A DNA stretch of 64,000 bases from Candidatus Poribacteria bacterium (GTDB taxonomy: Bacteria > Poribacteria > WGA-4E > WGA-3G). The notes beneath the pieces are model-generated. The model saw only the letters and a list, made by a program, of their open reading frames with translations. It did not search any database and was not told the origin of the DNA. Positions 51,696 through 60,448 of the stretch are shown here, piece after piece (position 1 is the stretch's first letter; every line of letters begins with the position of its first letter). The stretch is taken from assembly GCA_022827185.1 (NCBI GenBank), contig JAJDTM010000002.1, positions 127,560 to 191,559 on the forward strand, given 5' to 3'. A program made the translations under genes and the position numbers.

Positions 51696-52712
51696 CTAAT
51701 CCTGTCTATTGGATAAACGTTTATATTTAAGGAATTTATCTTGCACCAAACCCTTAGCGAAGAGGCTTCTGCTCAGATCGAAGCCTTCCTTGATAGAGTT
51801 TGTCCGTCCGAAACAGTAGAAGGCTGCTCCAGCATTCAGACAGACCAGATCCAAGATTGATTCGGGTGTTTGGTTTCGTAAAAGAGATAGGAAGATTTCT
51901 GTATTCTCGTCGTTATCACCGCCTGGAATGGTGCTGTAGTCCCATTCAGTAATCCCGAAATCTGAAGGTTTGATGTCATATTCTTTAATCGCACCGTCAG
52001 TGAGTTGAAATATATGTGTGGGTCCAGCAACTGAAATCTCATCAATTCCAGGTTCACCGATAACAATTAAGAACCGTTCCCGACCAAGTTGGCGGAGGAC
52101 TTCTGCCAACTGTCTACCCATCTCTACATCAATTGTCCCAAGGATTTGATACTGCGGATTCGCGGGGTTACATAACGGCGCACTGAGATTAAAAATGGTT
52201 CTCCTGTCAGCCATTTGTCTGGCAGTTACAACCTTTTTCATCACAGGGTGGTATGTGCGAGCAAAAAGAAAACAGACCTTCGTTTTGGCGAAAATATCTG
52301 CTAACCGATCATCTTCAAAATCGAATTCACAGCCAAGTTTTTCGAGCAGATCAAAACTTCCGTTCGGTCGCTTTGAACCCTTATTGCCATGTTTGATAAC
52401 TGGGACCCCACCGGCAGCCAAAACAAATGCTGCAGTTGTGGATACATTGAACCGATTCAAACCGCTACCGCCCGTGCCACATGAGTCGATGGCGTTGGAA
52501 GGCAGAGGAACGGGTCTCGATTTCGTCAACAATGCCCTTGAAAACCCGAGAATCTCATCGGCAGTTTCGCCTTTTTCAGAGAGTGCTATAAGCAGTTCTG
52601 CGATCTGTCCGTCCGACACATCTTTTTCGAGTATCGTATTCAGACATTGCTCGGCTTCATCGGATCGGAGCGATTCACCGGTTTTGATTTTGTCAATGTA
52701 CGCTGAAATCAT
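51696..52712 (-). CDS. trpD: Anthranilate phosphoribosyltransferase-like protein
   Basis: A 338-residue phosphoribosyltransferase. The diagnostic blocks are DSCGTGGSGLNRFNVSTT (phosphoribosyl-diphosphate loop; the common form is GTGGD, so Ser replaces Asp), VIKHGNKGSKRPNGS, LLEKLGCEFDF and HPVMKKVVTAR. TrpD adds phosphoribosyl to anthranilate in tryptophan synthesis. No other trp gene is near, and the loop change leaves room for a TrpD2-type or different substrate. ATG 52712 follows TAGGAGAAA. The name is given with caution. Confidence 0.78.
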   Translation of the reverse strand: MISAYIDKIKTGESLRSDEAEQCLNTILEKDVSDGQIAELLIALSEKGETADEILGFSRALLTKSRPVPLPSNAIDSCGTGGSGLNRFNVSTTAAFVLAAGGVPVIKHGNKGSKRPNGSFDLLEKLGCEFDFEDDRLADIFAKTKVCFLFARTYHPVMKKVVTARQMADRRTIFNLSAPLCNPANPQYQILGTIDVEMGRQLAEVLRQLGRERFLIVIGEPGIDEISVAGPTHIFQLTDGAIKEYDIKPSDFGITEWDYSTIPGGDNDENTEIFLSLLRNQTPESILDLVCLNAGAAFYCFGRTNSIKEGFDLSRSLFAKGLVQDKFLKYKRLSNRQD

Positions 52713-52720
52713 GATTTCTC

Positions 52721-53584
52721 CTATTCTGAAGGCAGAAAATCGAGTTCCAACGCATCACCTATAGGCACATAACCGATTTTGGTGTAGATGCTATTGGAGG
52801 TCGGATTCGACAAATCGGTGTATAGGCTGCAAAATGAATAGCCGTCCGAGAGTAGTTTCTTCGTCAACAACAAAACACATGAAGTCGCATATCCTTTACC
52901 GCGGTGCTCAGGTGGCGTGTACACCAAACCGATTGTTGTGCCATTTCTCATCGGGCGAGAGACACCGGCAATAGACACTGGACCCTCGTTATCCCAAATG
53001 TACAATTCCTGATCCTTGATAAGTTTTTTGGTCCGACGCTTAGCACTGTCAATACTGACAGGTTCACCTATCGCTTCCGAGAGACCGACAATCCATCGCG
53101 CCATGAGTGAGTGGTCATCCATCCGGGCGAAACGCATCTTCCCCGGTGAAAGCGACAGATTCGCGACGGTTCTCACTTCAAATACACGCATGCGCTTGTT
53201 CAGTTTGGCTGATACACCCATCCTGCCTTCAATCCAACAATCAGAAAACGTTTGGGCTTCTGCTGCCGGTCCAACAATCCCCGGTATTGGGACATCAATT
53301 CCATGTAGATAATCCACGAGACAAACGACAGCAGCTTGGATGTCCGTGTCAATCCTACTCAAAATGATTTTCTTAGGTGGTGTCATCACTGCGACACCGA
53401 CGACCCGCCCCTGTTCCAAAACGCTTAATAGAAGAGGCAATTCAGAGGTGTAATAGTATGGGTCTTCAGCGAGCCTATATGCCAAACCGATAGGTAGATT
53501 GTTTTCACTCTCATTCTGTTCTAAGTAGGTGCCTGAAAGTGAAATAAGCTCGCTTGCGTGGTTATGAGATATTATTTCGATCAT
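52721..53584 (-). CDS. GNAT N-acetyltransferase-like protein, copy 1
   Basis: A 287-residue protein. The C-terminal half is a GNAT fold with the acetyl-CoA loop VYTPPEHRGKGYATS and KIGYVPIGDALELDF. The N-terminal half is unassigned. It is one of three paralogues (52.7, 56.1 and 57.1 kb). The first 45 and last 60 residues are almost identical among them, while the middle differs. The substrate is not known. ATG 53584 has a weak ribosome-binding site. The trpD-like gene follows 8 bases downstream. Confidence 0.83.
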   Translation of the reverse strand: MIEIISHNHASELISLSGTYLEQNESENNLPIGLAYRLAEDPYYYTSELPLLLSVLEQGRVVGVAVMTPPKKIILSRIDTDIQAAVVCLVDYLHGIDVPIPGIVGPAAEAQTFSDCWIEGRMGVSAKLNKRMRVFEVRTVANLSLSPGKMRFARMDDHSLMARWIVGLSEAIGEPVSIDSAKRRTKKLIKDQELYIWDNEGPVSIAGVSRPMRNGTTIGLVYTPPEHRGKGYATSCVLLLTKKLLSDGYSFCSLYTDLSNPTSNSIYTKIGYVPIGDALELDFLPSE

Positions 53585-53654
53585 TGTTTCTTCGTTTCCC
53601 TAAATCAACGTGAAAACACACCGTTGAAGCGATCGTTGTGCAGTGTTTGACGCA

Positions 53655-54341
53655 TCATATCTCCAAAACATCGAGACAAGCTTTCAAGCGACGGTCATGA
53701 TCGGCAAATTGTTTTAGCCATTCAACGACTGTTTTGCCATCCGCAAGTCTGGCTTGCAAATCCGCGCCCTGTTCTACGAGATACCGCGTCGTTTCTACAT
53801 GTCCATGACCGGCCGCACAGTACAAGGGAAAATGCGCGTGATCTGATGTTACATTGACATCTGCACCGCTGCCGACCAACTGTTCTACAATTTCTTGGTC
53901 CCCGTTTCGAGCAGCATGGTGTAAGGCAGTATCGCCACGGGCGTAACGTTCGTGCACTAACTTTGCGTTGTCACGGAGCATTGCGTTGACTCGTTGCACA
54001 TTGGCTAAGAAAACGGCGTATATAAACTGGCGCGCGGCTTCGCTTGATGGTTTGGCATGTGCGTCCAAACCACCATACGCAATGAGTAATGATACGACTT
54101 CCTTATTGTCTGGTACTTCTCCAGCATAGTGAATCGCATAACCGTCATGCGCTGCCAAATCAGCACCACTGTCTATGAGGTATTTAACAACATCATAATG
54201 GCGTCTTAATCCTGCATGAAATATAGGACGCCATTCGTATTTGTCGTCTTGGTTAACCAGACGAGGTTCCTGTTCAACGATTTTCTTTACGACATCAAGG
54301 TCTCCGTTGGCCGCCGCGTCATGAATTGAACCGAGTTCCAT
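53655..54341 (-). CDS. Ankyrin-repeat protein
   Basis: A 228-residue protein made of five or six ankyrin repeats: SIHDAAANGDLDVVKKIVE, RPIFHAGLRRHYDVVKYLID, TALHHAARNGDQEIVEQLV and FPLYCAAGHGHVETTRYLVE. Ankyrin repeats mediate protein binding, and symbionts sometimes use such proteins with host targets. No signal peptide is present. Start ATG 54341. Not joined to a recognisable enzyme. Confidence 0.88.
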   Translation of the reverse strand: MELGSIHDAAANGDLDVVKKIVEQEPRLVNQDDKYEWRPIFHAGLRRHYDVVKYLIDSGADLAAHDGYAIHYAGEVPDNKEVVSLLIAYGGLDAHAKPSSEAARQFIYAVFLANVQRVNAMLRDNAKLVHERYARGDTALHHAARNGDQEIVEQLVGSGADVNVTSDHAHFPLYCAAGHGHVETTRYLVEQGADLQARLADGKTVVEWLKQFADHDRRLKACLDVLEI

Positions 54342-54374
54342 ACTTATTCTCCAAGTGTTAGGTTAATTGTGCTT

Positions 54375-54941
54375 TCATTCTCGCGCAGCCATCCGGTCAA
54401 AGGCACTAGGAGGCTGGCGAACTCTCCAAGCATTCATCACTATATTTACATTGGCTTGGCACGGCTGCATTGAGTCAATTTCCAGATCATACTCGGTAAA
54501 ACTGTGTATGACTTGATAGTCCGTTCGAGCTTCCCCGATTCGCCGATCTCCCCTTTCACGCTCCCTGCGCTCAAGCTCAGGAAGCGGGCAGTGTATGCCA
54601 ACAAAGAATACATCCAAATCGGCGAGTAATTGCACCAGATCCGACATCCACATCTCATTTTCAATAATATGATCGACGATAAGATTGTTACCTACCTCAG
54701 CCAAAACTGGCAGACACCGATGAAATCCATCAAAGACGGCAGGTCTCATCGTTGACCAATCGATTTCACCGCTGAGAATACGTGCCATTGGTAGGGCATT
54801 GGAATCACGGAGGTGATCGAACGAAAAGTGCCAGAATGGGATTGGCAGTTTTTGCTGTAGTTGACGAGCAAGCGTTGATTTTCCGGCACTAGACGCGCCG
54901 TTGATGAGGATAATTTTTCCAAGTTCACGAGTGGTATTCAT
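54375..54941 (-). CDS. Chloramphenicol phosphotransferase-like kinase
   Basis: A 188-residue P-loop kinase. The Walker A is GASSAGKST (15-23) after IILIN. Later blocks are LIVDHIIE, VGIHCPLPELERRERERGDR and the family pattern SFTEYDLEIDS. The known member phosphorylates chloramphenicol; many relatives have other roles. The protein alone does not show drug resistance. Start ATG 54941. It lies between the ankyrin and tartrate-dehydrogenase-family genes. Confidence 0.82.
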   Translation of the reverse strand: MNTTRELGKIILINGASSAGKSTLARQLQQKLPIPFWHFSFDHLRDSNALPMARILSGEIDWSTMRPAVFDGFHRCLPVLAEVGNNLIVDHIIENEMWMSDLVQLLADLDVFFVGIHCPLPELERRERERGDRRIGEARTDYQVIHSFTEYDLEIDSMQPCQANVNIVMNAWRVRQPPSAFDRMAARE

Positions 54942-55061
54942 GAGATAGGTATTAATCTAACTGACAGCCTTTCAAACAGAGGAATGTCGCGCACACGTAG
55001 TTTTATAAGTTGATTCAATATCACCAAATTCCCATTTCATATTGGAACATGACAAGGCACA

Positions 55062-56126
55062 TTAGCCAAGCGCATTCAGGACAGCGTCACCGACCTGTGA
55101 GGTTTTGGCTTGACCACCCAAGTCGGGTGGGAGCGTTTCGCCTTCTTCAACGACCTTTAGGACAGCTGCATCTATGGTTTCTGCCGCTTCCACCTCACCC
55201 ATGAAGCGCAACATCATTGCACCAGAGATAATTGCTGCCAGCGGATTCGCGATGCCCTGCCCCATGATGTCTGGGGCACTCCCGTGAACCGGCTCGAACA
55301 TTGACGGAAACCGACGTTGTGGATCGATATTGCCGCTCGGAGCCAGCCCCATGCTTCCTGTGATAATCGCGCCGATGTCCGTGAGGATATCCCCAAACAG
55401 GTTACTTGCGACGACCACATCAAAGTCCTCTGGTCTTCGCACGAAATCCATACATGCTGCGTCCACAAGCAACGATTCTATCTCTATATTGGGATACTGT
55501 GTAGCCACTCGCTCGAAGGCTGTATCCCATACAATCATGCCGTAGCCTTGTGCGTTCGACTTGGTGATTGAAGTGACTTTGCGTTTCTTGTCCCGTGCCC
55601 GAGCTTGCTCGAAGGCATAAGTGATAATGCGTTCACAGCCGTGCCGGGTAAATACGCCAACCTGTACGCCGACCTCTTCGGGGAATCCTTGGTACTGAAA
55701 CCCACCGACGTTGGCATATTCGCCTTCTGTGTTCTCTCTTATCACGACCAGATCGATCTCCCAAGCCGCTTTGTCTTTGAGTGGTGTGTTAATGCCGGGA
55801 TAGAGGACACTCGGTCGTTCACAGACGTACTGATCGAATCTCCGTCGGATAGGCAACAGCAGCCCATTGAGCGTAACGTGGTCTTGGATGTCGGGGTGTC
55901 CGACTGCGCCGAGATAAATCTGGTCGAACGCCGCCAAGGTATCAAGTGCATCTGCTGGCATCATGTGCCCATGCTTGAAATAGTAGTCTGAACCCCAAGG
56001 GAATTCCACAAAGTCCCATTTAATGTTATATCTGTCGGCAATGGCGTTGAGGACCTTGAGACCTTCCTCCATCACTTCAACCCCAATTCCATCTCCTCGA
56101 ATTACGGCAATCTTGTATTTAGCCAT
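55062..56126 (-). CDS. Tartrate/isopropylmalate dehydrogenase-family enzyme
   Basis: A 354-residue NAD-dependent beta-decarboxylating dehydrogenase. Metal and substrate positions are in VIRENTEGEYANVG, ITKSNAQGYGMIVWD (Lys), VVASNLFGDILTDIGA and PVHGSAPDIMGQG. The motif set favours tartrate dehydrogenase/D-malate type over LeuB, but substrate choice cannot be fixed by eye. ATG 56126 follows AAAGGAAA, and MAKYKIAVIRGDGIG is the classical start. No leu genes are nearby. The next GNAT copy lies 19 bases upstream on this strand. Confidence 0.9.
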   Translation of the reverse strand: MAKYKIAVIRGDGIGVEVMEEGLKVLNAIADRYNIKWDFVEFPWGSDYYFKHGHMMPADALDTLAAFDQIYLGAVGHPDIQDHVTLNGLLLPIRRRFDQYVCERPSVLYPGINTPLKDKAAWEIDLVVIRENTEGEYANVGGFQYQGFPEEVGVQVGVFTRHGCERIITYAFEQARARDKKRKVTSITKSNAQGYGMIVWDTAFERVATQYPNIEIESLLVDAACMDFVRRPEDFDVVVASNLFGDILTDIGAIITGSMGLAPSGNIDPQRRFPSMFEPVHGSAPDIMGQGIANPLAAIISGAMMLRFMGEVEAAETIDAAVLKVVEEGETLPPDLGGQAKTSQVGDAVLNALG

Positions 56127-56145
56127 ATTTTCCTTTCTAAAATTC

Positions 56146-57018
56146 CTAATTGTGTCCGTCTGAAAGTACAAAATCAAATGAAAACGCATCCCCTACAGGC
56201 ACATAACCGATTTTGGTGTAGATATTGTTGGAAGCGGGATTTGATAAATCGGTATAGAGGCTACAAAATGCGTAGCGTTCCGAGAGTAGTTTCTTCGTCA
56301 AGGACAACACACATGAAGTCGCATATCCTTTATTGCGATGCTCCGGTGGCGTGTACACCCAGTTGATTGTTGTGCCATTTCTCGTCGGACGCGTCGCGGC
56401 AGCGATGGAAACTGGCGCACCGCGATCCCAAATGTATAATCGTTGAGCCTTGATGTGCTGTTCGGCGCGTTTTTTGGCACTCTCGAGATCAGCGGGCTCA
56501 CCTGTTTCTTCTGAAAAGGCGACAAACCACTGTGCCATGAGTGGATGGTCGTCCATACGTGCCAAGCGTAATTTTCCCTGTGAAAGTGGCAGATCCGCGA
56601 CCAGTCTTGCTTCAAATACACGCAGTCGCATAACTATCTTGGGTGATACACTCTGTTGGTCTTCAATCCAACAATCAGAAAAGGCTTGGGCTTCAGCTGC
56701 CGGCCCAACGACTCCCGGTATTCGCGTATTAATTCCACGTAGGTAGCGAATAAGATAAACTACAGCAACCTGGATATTTGCGTCAATTCTGCTCAAGATG
56801 ATTCGGTGAGGTGGGGTCCTTATTGCCACACCGACAACTCTCCCTTGTTCCAAAATACTTAACAAAAGAGGCGACTCGGGTCCATAGTAATGTGGATCCT
56901 CAGCAAGCCTATAAGCTAAACCGATAGGTAGGTTGTTTTCACTCTCGTTCTGTTCTAAGTAAGTACCAGAAAGTGAAATAAGTTCGCTTGCGTGGTTGTG
57001 AAATATTATTTTAATCAT
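56146..57018 (-). CDS. GNAT N-acetyltransferase-like protein, copy 2
   Basis: A 290-residue paralogue of the protein at 52.7 kb. The beginning HNHASELISLSGTYLEQNES and the end YTDLSNPASNNIYTKIGYVP are nearly identical to copy 1, with the CoA loop VYTPPEHRNKGYATS in between. Residues 90-190 are diverged. Start ATG 57018. It is likely cytoplasmic. Its substrate is unknown. Confidence 0.83.
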   Translation of the reverse strand: MIKIIFHNHASELISLSGTYLEQNESENNLPIGLAYRLAEDPHYYGPESPLLLSILEQGRVVGVAIRTPPHRIILSRIDANIQVAVVYLIRYLRGINTRIPGVVGPAAEAQAFSDCWIEDQQSVSPKIVMRLRVFEARLVADLPLSQGKLRLARMDDHPLMAQWFVAFSEETGEPADLESAKKRAEQHIKAQRLYIWDRGAPVSIAAATRPTRNGTTINWVYTPPEHRNKGYATSCVLSLTKKLLSERYAFCSLYTDLSNPASNNIYTKIGYVPVGDAFSFDFVLSDGHN

Positions 57019-57028
57019 CTAATCTTCG

Positions 57029-57066
57029 GGCATTCCTCCTAAGTCTTTAGACTTCGGAGGAATGCC
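57029..57066. terminator. Strong hairpin between GNAT copies 2 and 3
   Basis: GGCATTCCTCC (57029-57039) pairs perfectly with GGAGGAATGCC (57056-57066), and AAGTC/GACTT extends the stem inside. On either strand this would form a stable stem. It may terminate the upstream GNAT 3 transcript or be a repeat unit. No T-run follows. Confidence 0.5.
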
Positions 57067-57145
57067 GCTCCTTTTACCGCAATTTTGTCTCCGCCGCACC
57101 GTAGTTTGGCCAAGGACTTCTTGGACCATAACTGAAGATACGGTG

Positions 57146-58027
57146 TTAGGTGCCGCTGTGTTCATCCGAAGATATAAAATTAAATTCTAATGCATCTCCG
57201 ATTGGCACATAACCGATTTTGGTGTAGATGCTATTAGAGGTTGGATTTGATAGATCAGTATGGAGGCAGCAAAATGAATAGCGTTCCGCGAGCAATTTTT
57301 TCGTCAACAACAAAACAGATGTAGTCGCATATCCCTTATTGCGGTGCTCTGGCGGTGTGTACACTGTATGAATTGCTATGCCATTTTTCGTTGGACGATC
57401 AGTCCTAGCGATAGAAATTGGGCCATCGTGATCCCAAATATATAGGTCCTGATCTTTGATGCCTTGCTCGGCATAACTCTTGGCACGATCAAAATTGGGA
57501 GTTACACCCCATGTCTCTTCCAAATAGGCGGCATGCCATTGCGCCATGAGTGGGAGATCCTCCATGCAAGCGAGACGTAATTTTCCCTGTGAAAGTGGCA
57601 GATCCGCAACTGCTCTTGCTTCAAATGTCCGCATTCGCATGGCCACTTCGGCGGATACGCCGGGCATTGCTTCAACCCAACAATCAGCAAAGACTTGGGC
57701 TTCTGGTGTTGGTCCATGAATTTTCGGTATTTGGACATCAGCTTCACGTAAATGGCGGACAAGATGCGCCATAGCTGGCTGGATTTGTGTGCCGAATTTG
57801 CTCAAGATGCTTTGCCACCATGGCACCATTATTGCGACACCGACGGCTTTCCCGTGCTCCAGAATACTCAACAGAAGCCGTGGCTCAGAGTCCTGATAGT
57901 GTGGAGCTTCAGTAAGCTTATAAGCTAAACCGAGAACTCTATTGTTTTCGCTCTCATTCTGTTCTAAGTAGGCACCTGACAGTGAAATGAGCTCGCTTGC
58001 GTGGTTGTGAGATATTATTTCAATCAT
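57146..58027 (-). CDS. GNAT N-acetyltransferase-like protein, copy 3
   Basis: A 293-residue third paralogue, the most divergent of the set. The opening HNHASELISLSGAYLEQNES and the GNAT end (VYTPPEHRNKGYATTSV; LHTDLSNPTSNSIYTKIGYV) are shared, while residues 45-190 differ. This end-conserved, middle-variable pattern suggests gene conversion or selection on the middle. Start ATG 58027. It is divergent from the gamma-glutamyltransferase gene. Confidence 0.83.
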   Translation of the reverse strand: MIEIISHNHASELISLSGAYLEQNESENNRVLGLAYKLTEAPHYQDSEPRLLLSILEHGKAVGVAIMVPWWQSILSKFGTQIQPAMAHLVRHLREADVQIPKIHGPTPEAQVFADCWVEAMPGVSAEVAMRMRTFEARAVADLPLSQGKLRLACMEDLPLMAQWHAAYLEETWGVTPNFDRAKSYAEQGIKDQDLYIWDHDGPISIARTDRPTKNGIAIHTVYTPPEHRNKGYATTSVLLLTKKLLAERYSFCCLHTDLSNPTSNSIYTKIGYVPIGDALEFNFISSDEHSGT

Positions 58028-58127
58028 TGTTTTTCTATTTCCTTTAACGTTTTCAGACTGTCAATAGTATTTTAGCCGAATTCCGTTCATTATTCAAGCA
58101 ATAGACCGTTGACTGTGATTTTAGGCG

Positions 58128-58156
58128 TTGCACAAGATGAGATTCTATGCTATGCT
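58128..58156 (+). promoter_or_regulatory. Probable promoter of the gamma-glutamyltransferase gene
   Basis: TTGCAC at 58128-58133 and TATGCT at 58151-58156 are separated by 17 bases and lie 65 bases before the start. A second TATGCT at 58146 gives a shorter spacing. Moderately convincing. Confidence 0.5.
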
Positions 58157-58220
58157 CTAAGGCAAAACTGGGGATTGAAAAACCAAATCGGCTTCTGATG
58201 ACGAAGCAAAGGAAAAACCG

Positions 58221-59837
58221 ATGCCGAACACTCAAGAAATTGGATGGAAAGCCGTTAGTAAAACTGGCGTTGTTGCTGCGGGTGGCGCGAAAGCAGTCGC
58301 AGCGGGGATCGAGATTCTGGAGGCAGGCGGAAATGCGGCGGATGCAGCGGCAGGAACGATCCTTGCCCTTAATGTCACAGACCACGGTGCCTGTTCTATT
58401 GGGGGTGAAGTGCCACTTCTCATCTTCAACGCGGAAAAGCAGGAAGTGAAATCGCTCTCTGGACAGGGACGTGCACCGCTTTCACAAGCTGCTATCGATT
58501 GGTATATGGAAAACGGTATCCCGAACGGCGACATCAAAATGGCACCTGTGCCATCGGTTGTGGATCTCTGCACAACCACACTCAAACTATATGGCACGAA
58601 GACATTTGCGGACATCGTCGCGCCTACACTGGCACTGCTTGATGCGGGTGGAGCGGACTGGCATTCTGATTTGGCGGTCACGCTGCGTCGGATGGTTGAA
58701 TCGGAACAGAAGACATCTGGGAGCCGTGAGGAAAAAATCCAAGCGGCAAGCGATCGTTTCTACGGACGGGACGGTGCTGATACCGATATTGCCGATGCCT
58801 TGGAAGGTTTTTACATCGACAAGGGTGGGTTTCTTCGTAAGGCAGACCTCGCTGCGCACGTCACGCTTGTTGAAGACCCCGTAACCGTGGACTACCGCGG
58901 CTATACGGTATATAAGTGCGGTACTTGGACGCAAGGTCCTTACCTCTGTCAGGCGTTGCGTTTACTGGAAGGCTTTGATCTCAAAGCGATGGGGCAATTC
59001 TCAGCAGACTACGTGCATGTCGTCACGGAAGCACTCAAACTGGCGATGGCTGATCGAGACGCTTATTACGGCGATCCGGAGTTTGTAGATGTGCCGTTAT
59101 CCGAGCTGCTTTCGGATGCCTATACTGAGATTCGCCGACCGCTGATTGATATGGAGAATGCATCACACGAAGCGCGACCCGGTGATGTGGATAACATGCA
59201 GCCGCTAAAAGCGGACGGTGTTTTCAGACCCGGTGTAGGTGGAACGACGACCTGTGCAGTTGCTGACCGATGGGGGAATGTCGTCGCTGCGACCCCGAGT
59301 GCGAACGTTTATCATGCAGGCGGTATGGTCGGTCCCACAGGTGTCAGTTATGGTAACCGCTTACGGAGTCTCAATACAACTCCCGGACATCCGAACTGTA
59401 TTCAGCCCGGAAAGCGTCCAAGAATTACGCTTACGCCTACATTAGTGCTTAAGGAGGGTGCCCCGATTTTAGCAATCAGCGTTGCGGGTGGCGATTTACA
59501 AGATCAAGCGACGATGAATTTACTGCTCAATTTCGTTGAGTTCGGTATGCTACCGGAAGACGCTGTTACTGCTCCGCGCTTCGCCACCGCGCATCATCAA
59601 GATTCGTTTGATCCGAATCCGAACCGTATAGAGACATTCGGACAAGCAGGGTCATTGACTATCAACGATAGTGTGAGTGAAAACGTCAGGGAAGAGCTTG
59701 GGAGTCGCGGACATCAACTCAGGACGCACGGAGGTGCTATTGCTGCGCCTTCCATGATCCATATCGACAAAGATAGCGGAACCAACTATGCTGCCGGAGA
59801 TCCGGCTGCTGGCAGGCATGCGGCAGGTTTAGCGTAA
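58221..59837 (+). CDS. Gamma-glutamyltransferase-family protein
   Basis: A 538-residue N-terminal-nucleophile hydrolase that matures by self-cleavage. The catalytic Thr is in GGTTTCAVADRWGN; by comparison with the family's TTH-x-S-VVD pattern it is Thr342. Conserved blocks are AGIEILEAGGNAADAAAG, APVPSVVDL and PRITLTPTLVL. It splits gamma-glutamyl bonds, for example of glutathione. There is no signal peptide, whereas classical enzymes are periplasmic. Changes of the His and Ser in the TTH-x-S motif (here TTTCA) make substrate differences likely. ATG 58221 follows AAAGGAAA. Confidence 0.87.
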   Translation: MPNTQEIGWKAVSKTGVVAAGGAKAVAAGIEILEAGGNAADAAAGTILALNVTDHGACSIGGEVPLLIFNAEKQEVKSLSGQGRAPLSQAAIDWYMENGIPNGDIKMAPVPSVVDLCTTTLKLYGTKTFADIVAPTLALLDAGGADWHSDLAVTLRRMVESEQKTSGSREEKIQAASDRFYGRDGADTDIADALEGFYIDKGGFLRKADLAAHVTLVEDPVTVDYRGYTVYKCGTWTQGPYLCQALRLLEGFDLKAMGQFSADYVHVVTEALKLAMADRDAYYGDPEFVDVPLSELLSDAYTEIRRPLIDMENASHEARPGDVDNMQPLKADGVFRPGVGGTTTCAVADRWGNVVAATPSANVYHAGGMVGPTGVSYGNRLRSLNTTPGHPNCIQPGKRPRITLTPTLVLKEGAPILAISVAGGDLQDQATMNLLLNFVEFGMLPEDAVTAPRFATAHHQDSFDPNPNRIETFGQAGSLTINDSVSENVREELGSRGHQLRTHGGAIAAPSMIHIDKDSGTNYAAGDPAAGRHAAGLA

Positions 59838-59851
59838 ATGAAAGTGTAGGG

Positions 59852-60448
59852 TCAACCCTCTGTCTGCTGCCAAATTTCAAAACGTTGCTGCAATGCTCTG
59901 AAAAACCTTCGGAAGGATCTATCACGCTGCTCCATGTGCTGGAGATTCATAGCATTGACGAGATCTGCTATCCGTTCAACGCCACCCAAGAGTGGAACCA
60001 CGCCTGCATCCCGGATCGCTTGTAGGAGCAGACGCTTGTAACGATAGCGGTCGTATTTCCGATTCGGAATCGAGCAGTCCGTGCCAAATACTTCCTTGAA
60101 TGCCTCTGAATCGAGAAGTAACCATCGCTCAATATACGGTTTCGGAATCATGCTGATAACGCGATCTGCCAAACTGGAGACTGCCTGATGGATCTCTTTT
60201 TCTCGCTGTAAAAGTCTCTTACTATTGCTATCTGTTCCTACGATGATGAGATCTGGTAGATCCTCGGTATTGTGTTGTAAATCCTGTTGATATTGCCCCA
60301 ATTCGGCGATAACGTTTTCATGTCCACCGCGGACACTGGAGACTTTGACATTGATTTCAATGTTGTACGCATTAGCAATCCGGTGAACCAGTGCCACAAG
60401 AAAATCCTCATGGACTGTGTCTTCAACGAACAGACTGATATTACGCAT
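59852..60448 (-). CDS. Small acidic partner of the AAA ATPase (TOPRIM/DUF4276-like)
   Basis: A 198-residue protein of uncertain family. An early strand ends in Glu9 (SLFVEDTVHEDFL), and a second ends in an acidic pair (PDLIIVGTDSNSK, Asp73). This resembles a TOPRIM- or DUF4276-like nuclease layout but is not conclusive. ATG 60448 lies within the end of the upstream ATPase gene and overlaps it by 8 bases, so the pair is co-translated. OLD- and Gabija-type systems couple an ATPase to a TOPRIM domain. Here the two are separate genes. Confidence 0.6.
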   Translation of the reverse strand: MRNISLFVEDTVHEDFLVALVHRIANAYNIEINVKVSSVRGGHENVIAELGQYQQDLQHNTEDLPDLIIVGTDSNSKRLLQREKEIHQAVSSLADRVISMIPKPYIERWLLLDSEAFKEVFGTDCSIPNRKYDRYRYKRLLLQAIRDAGVVPLLGGVERIADLVNAMNLQHMEQRDRSFRRFFRALQQRFEIWQQTEG

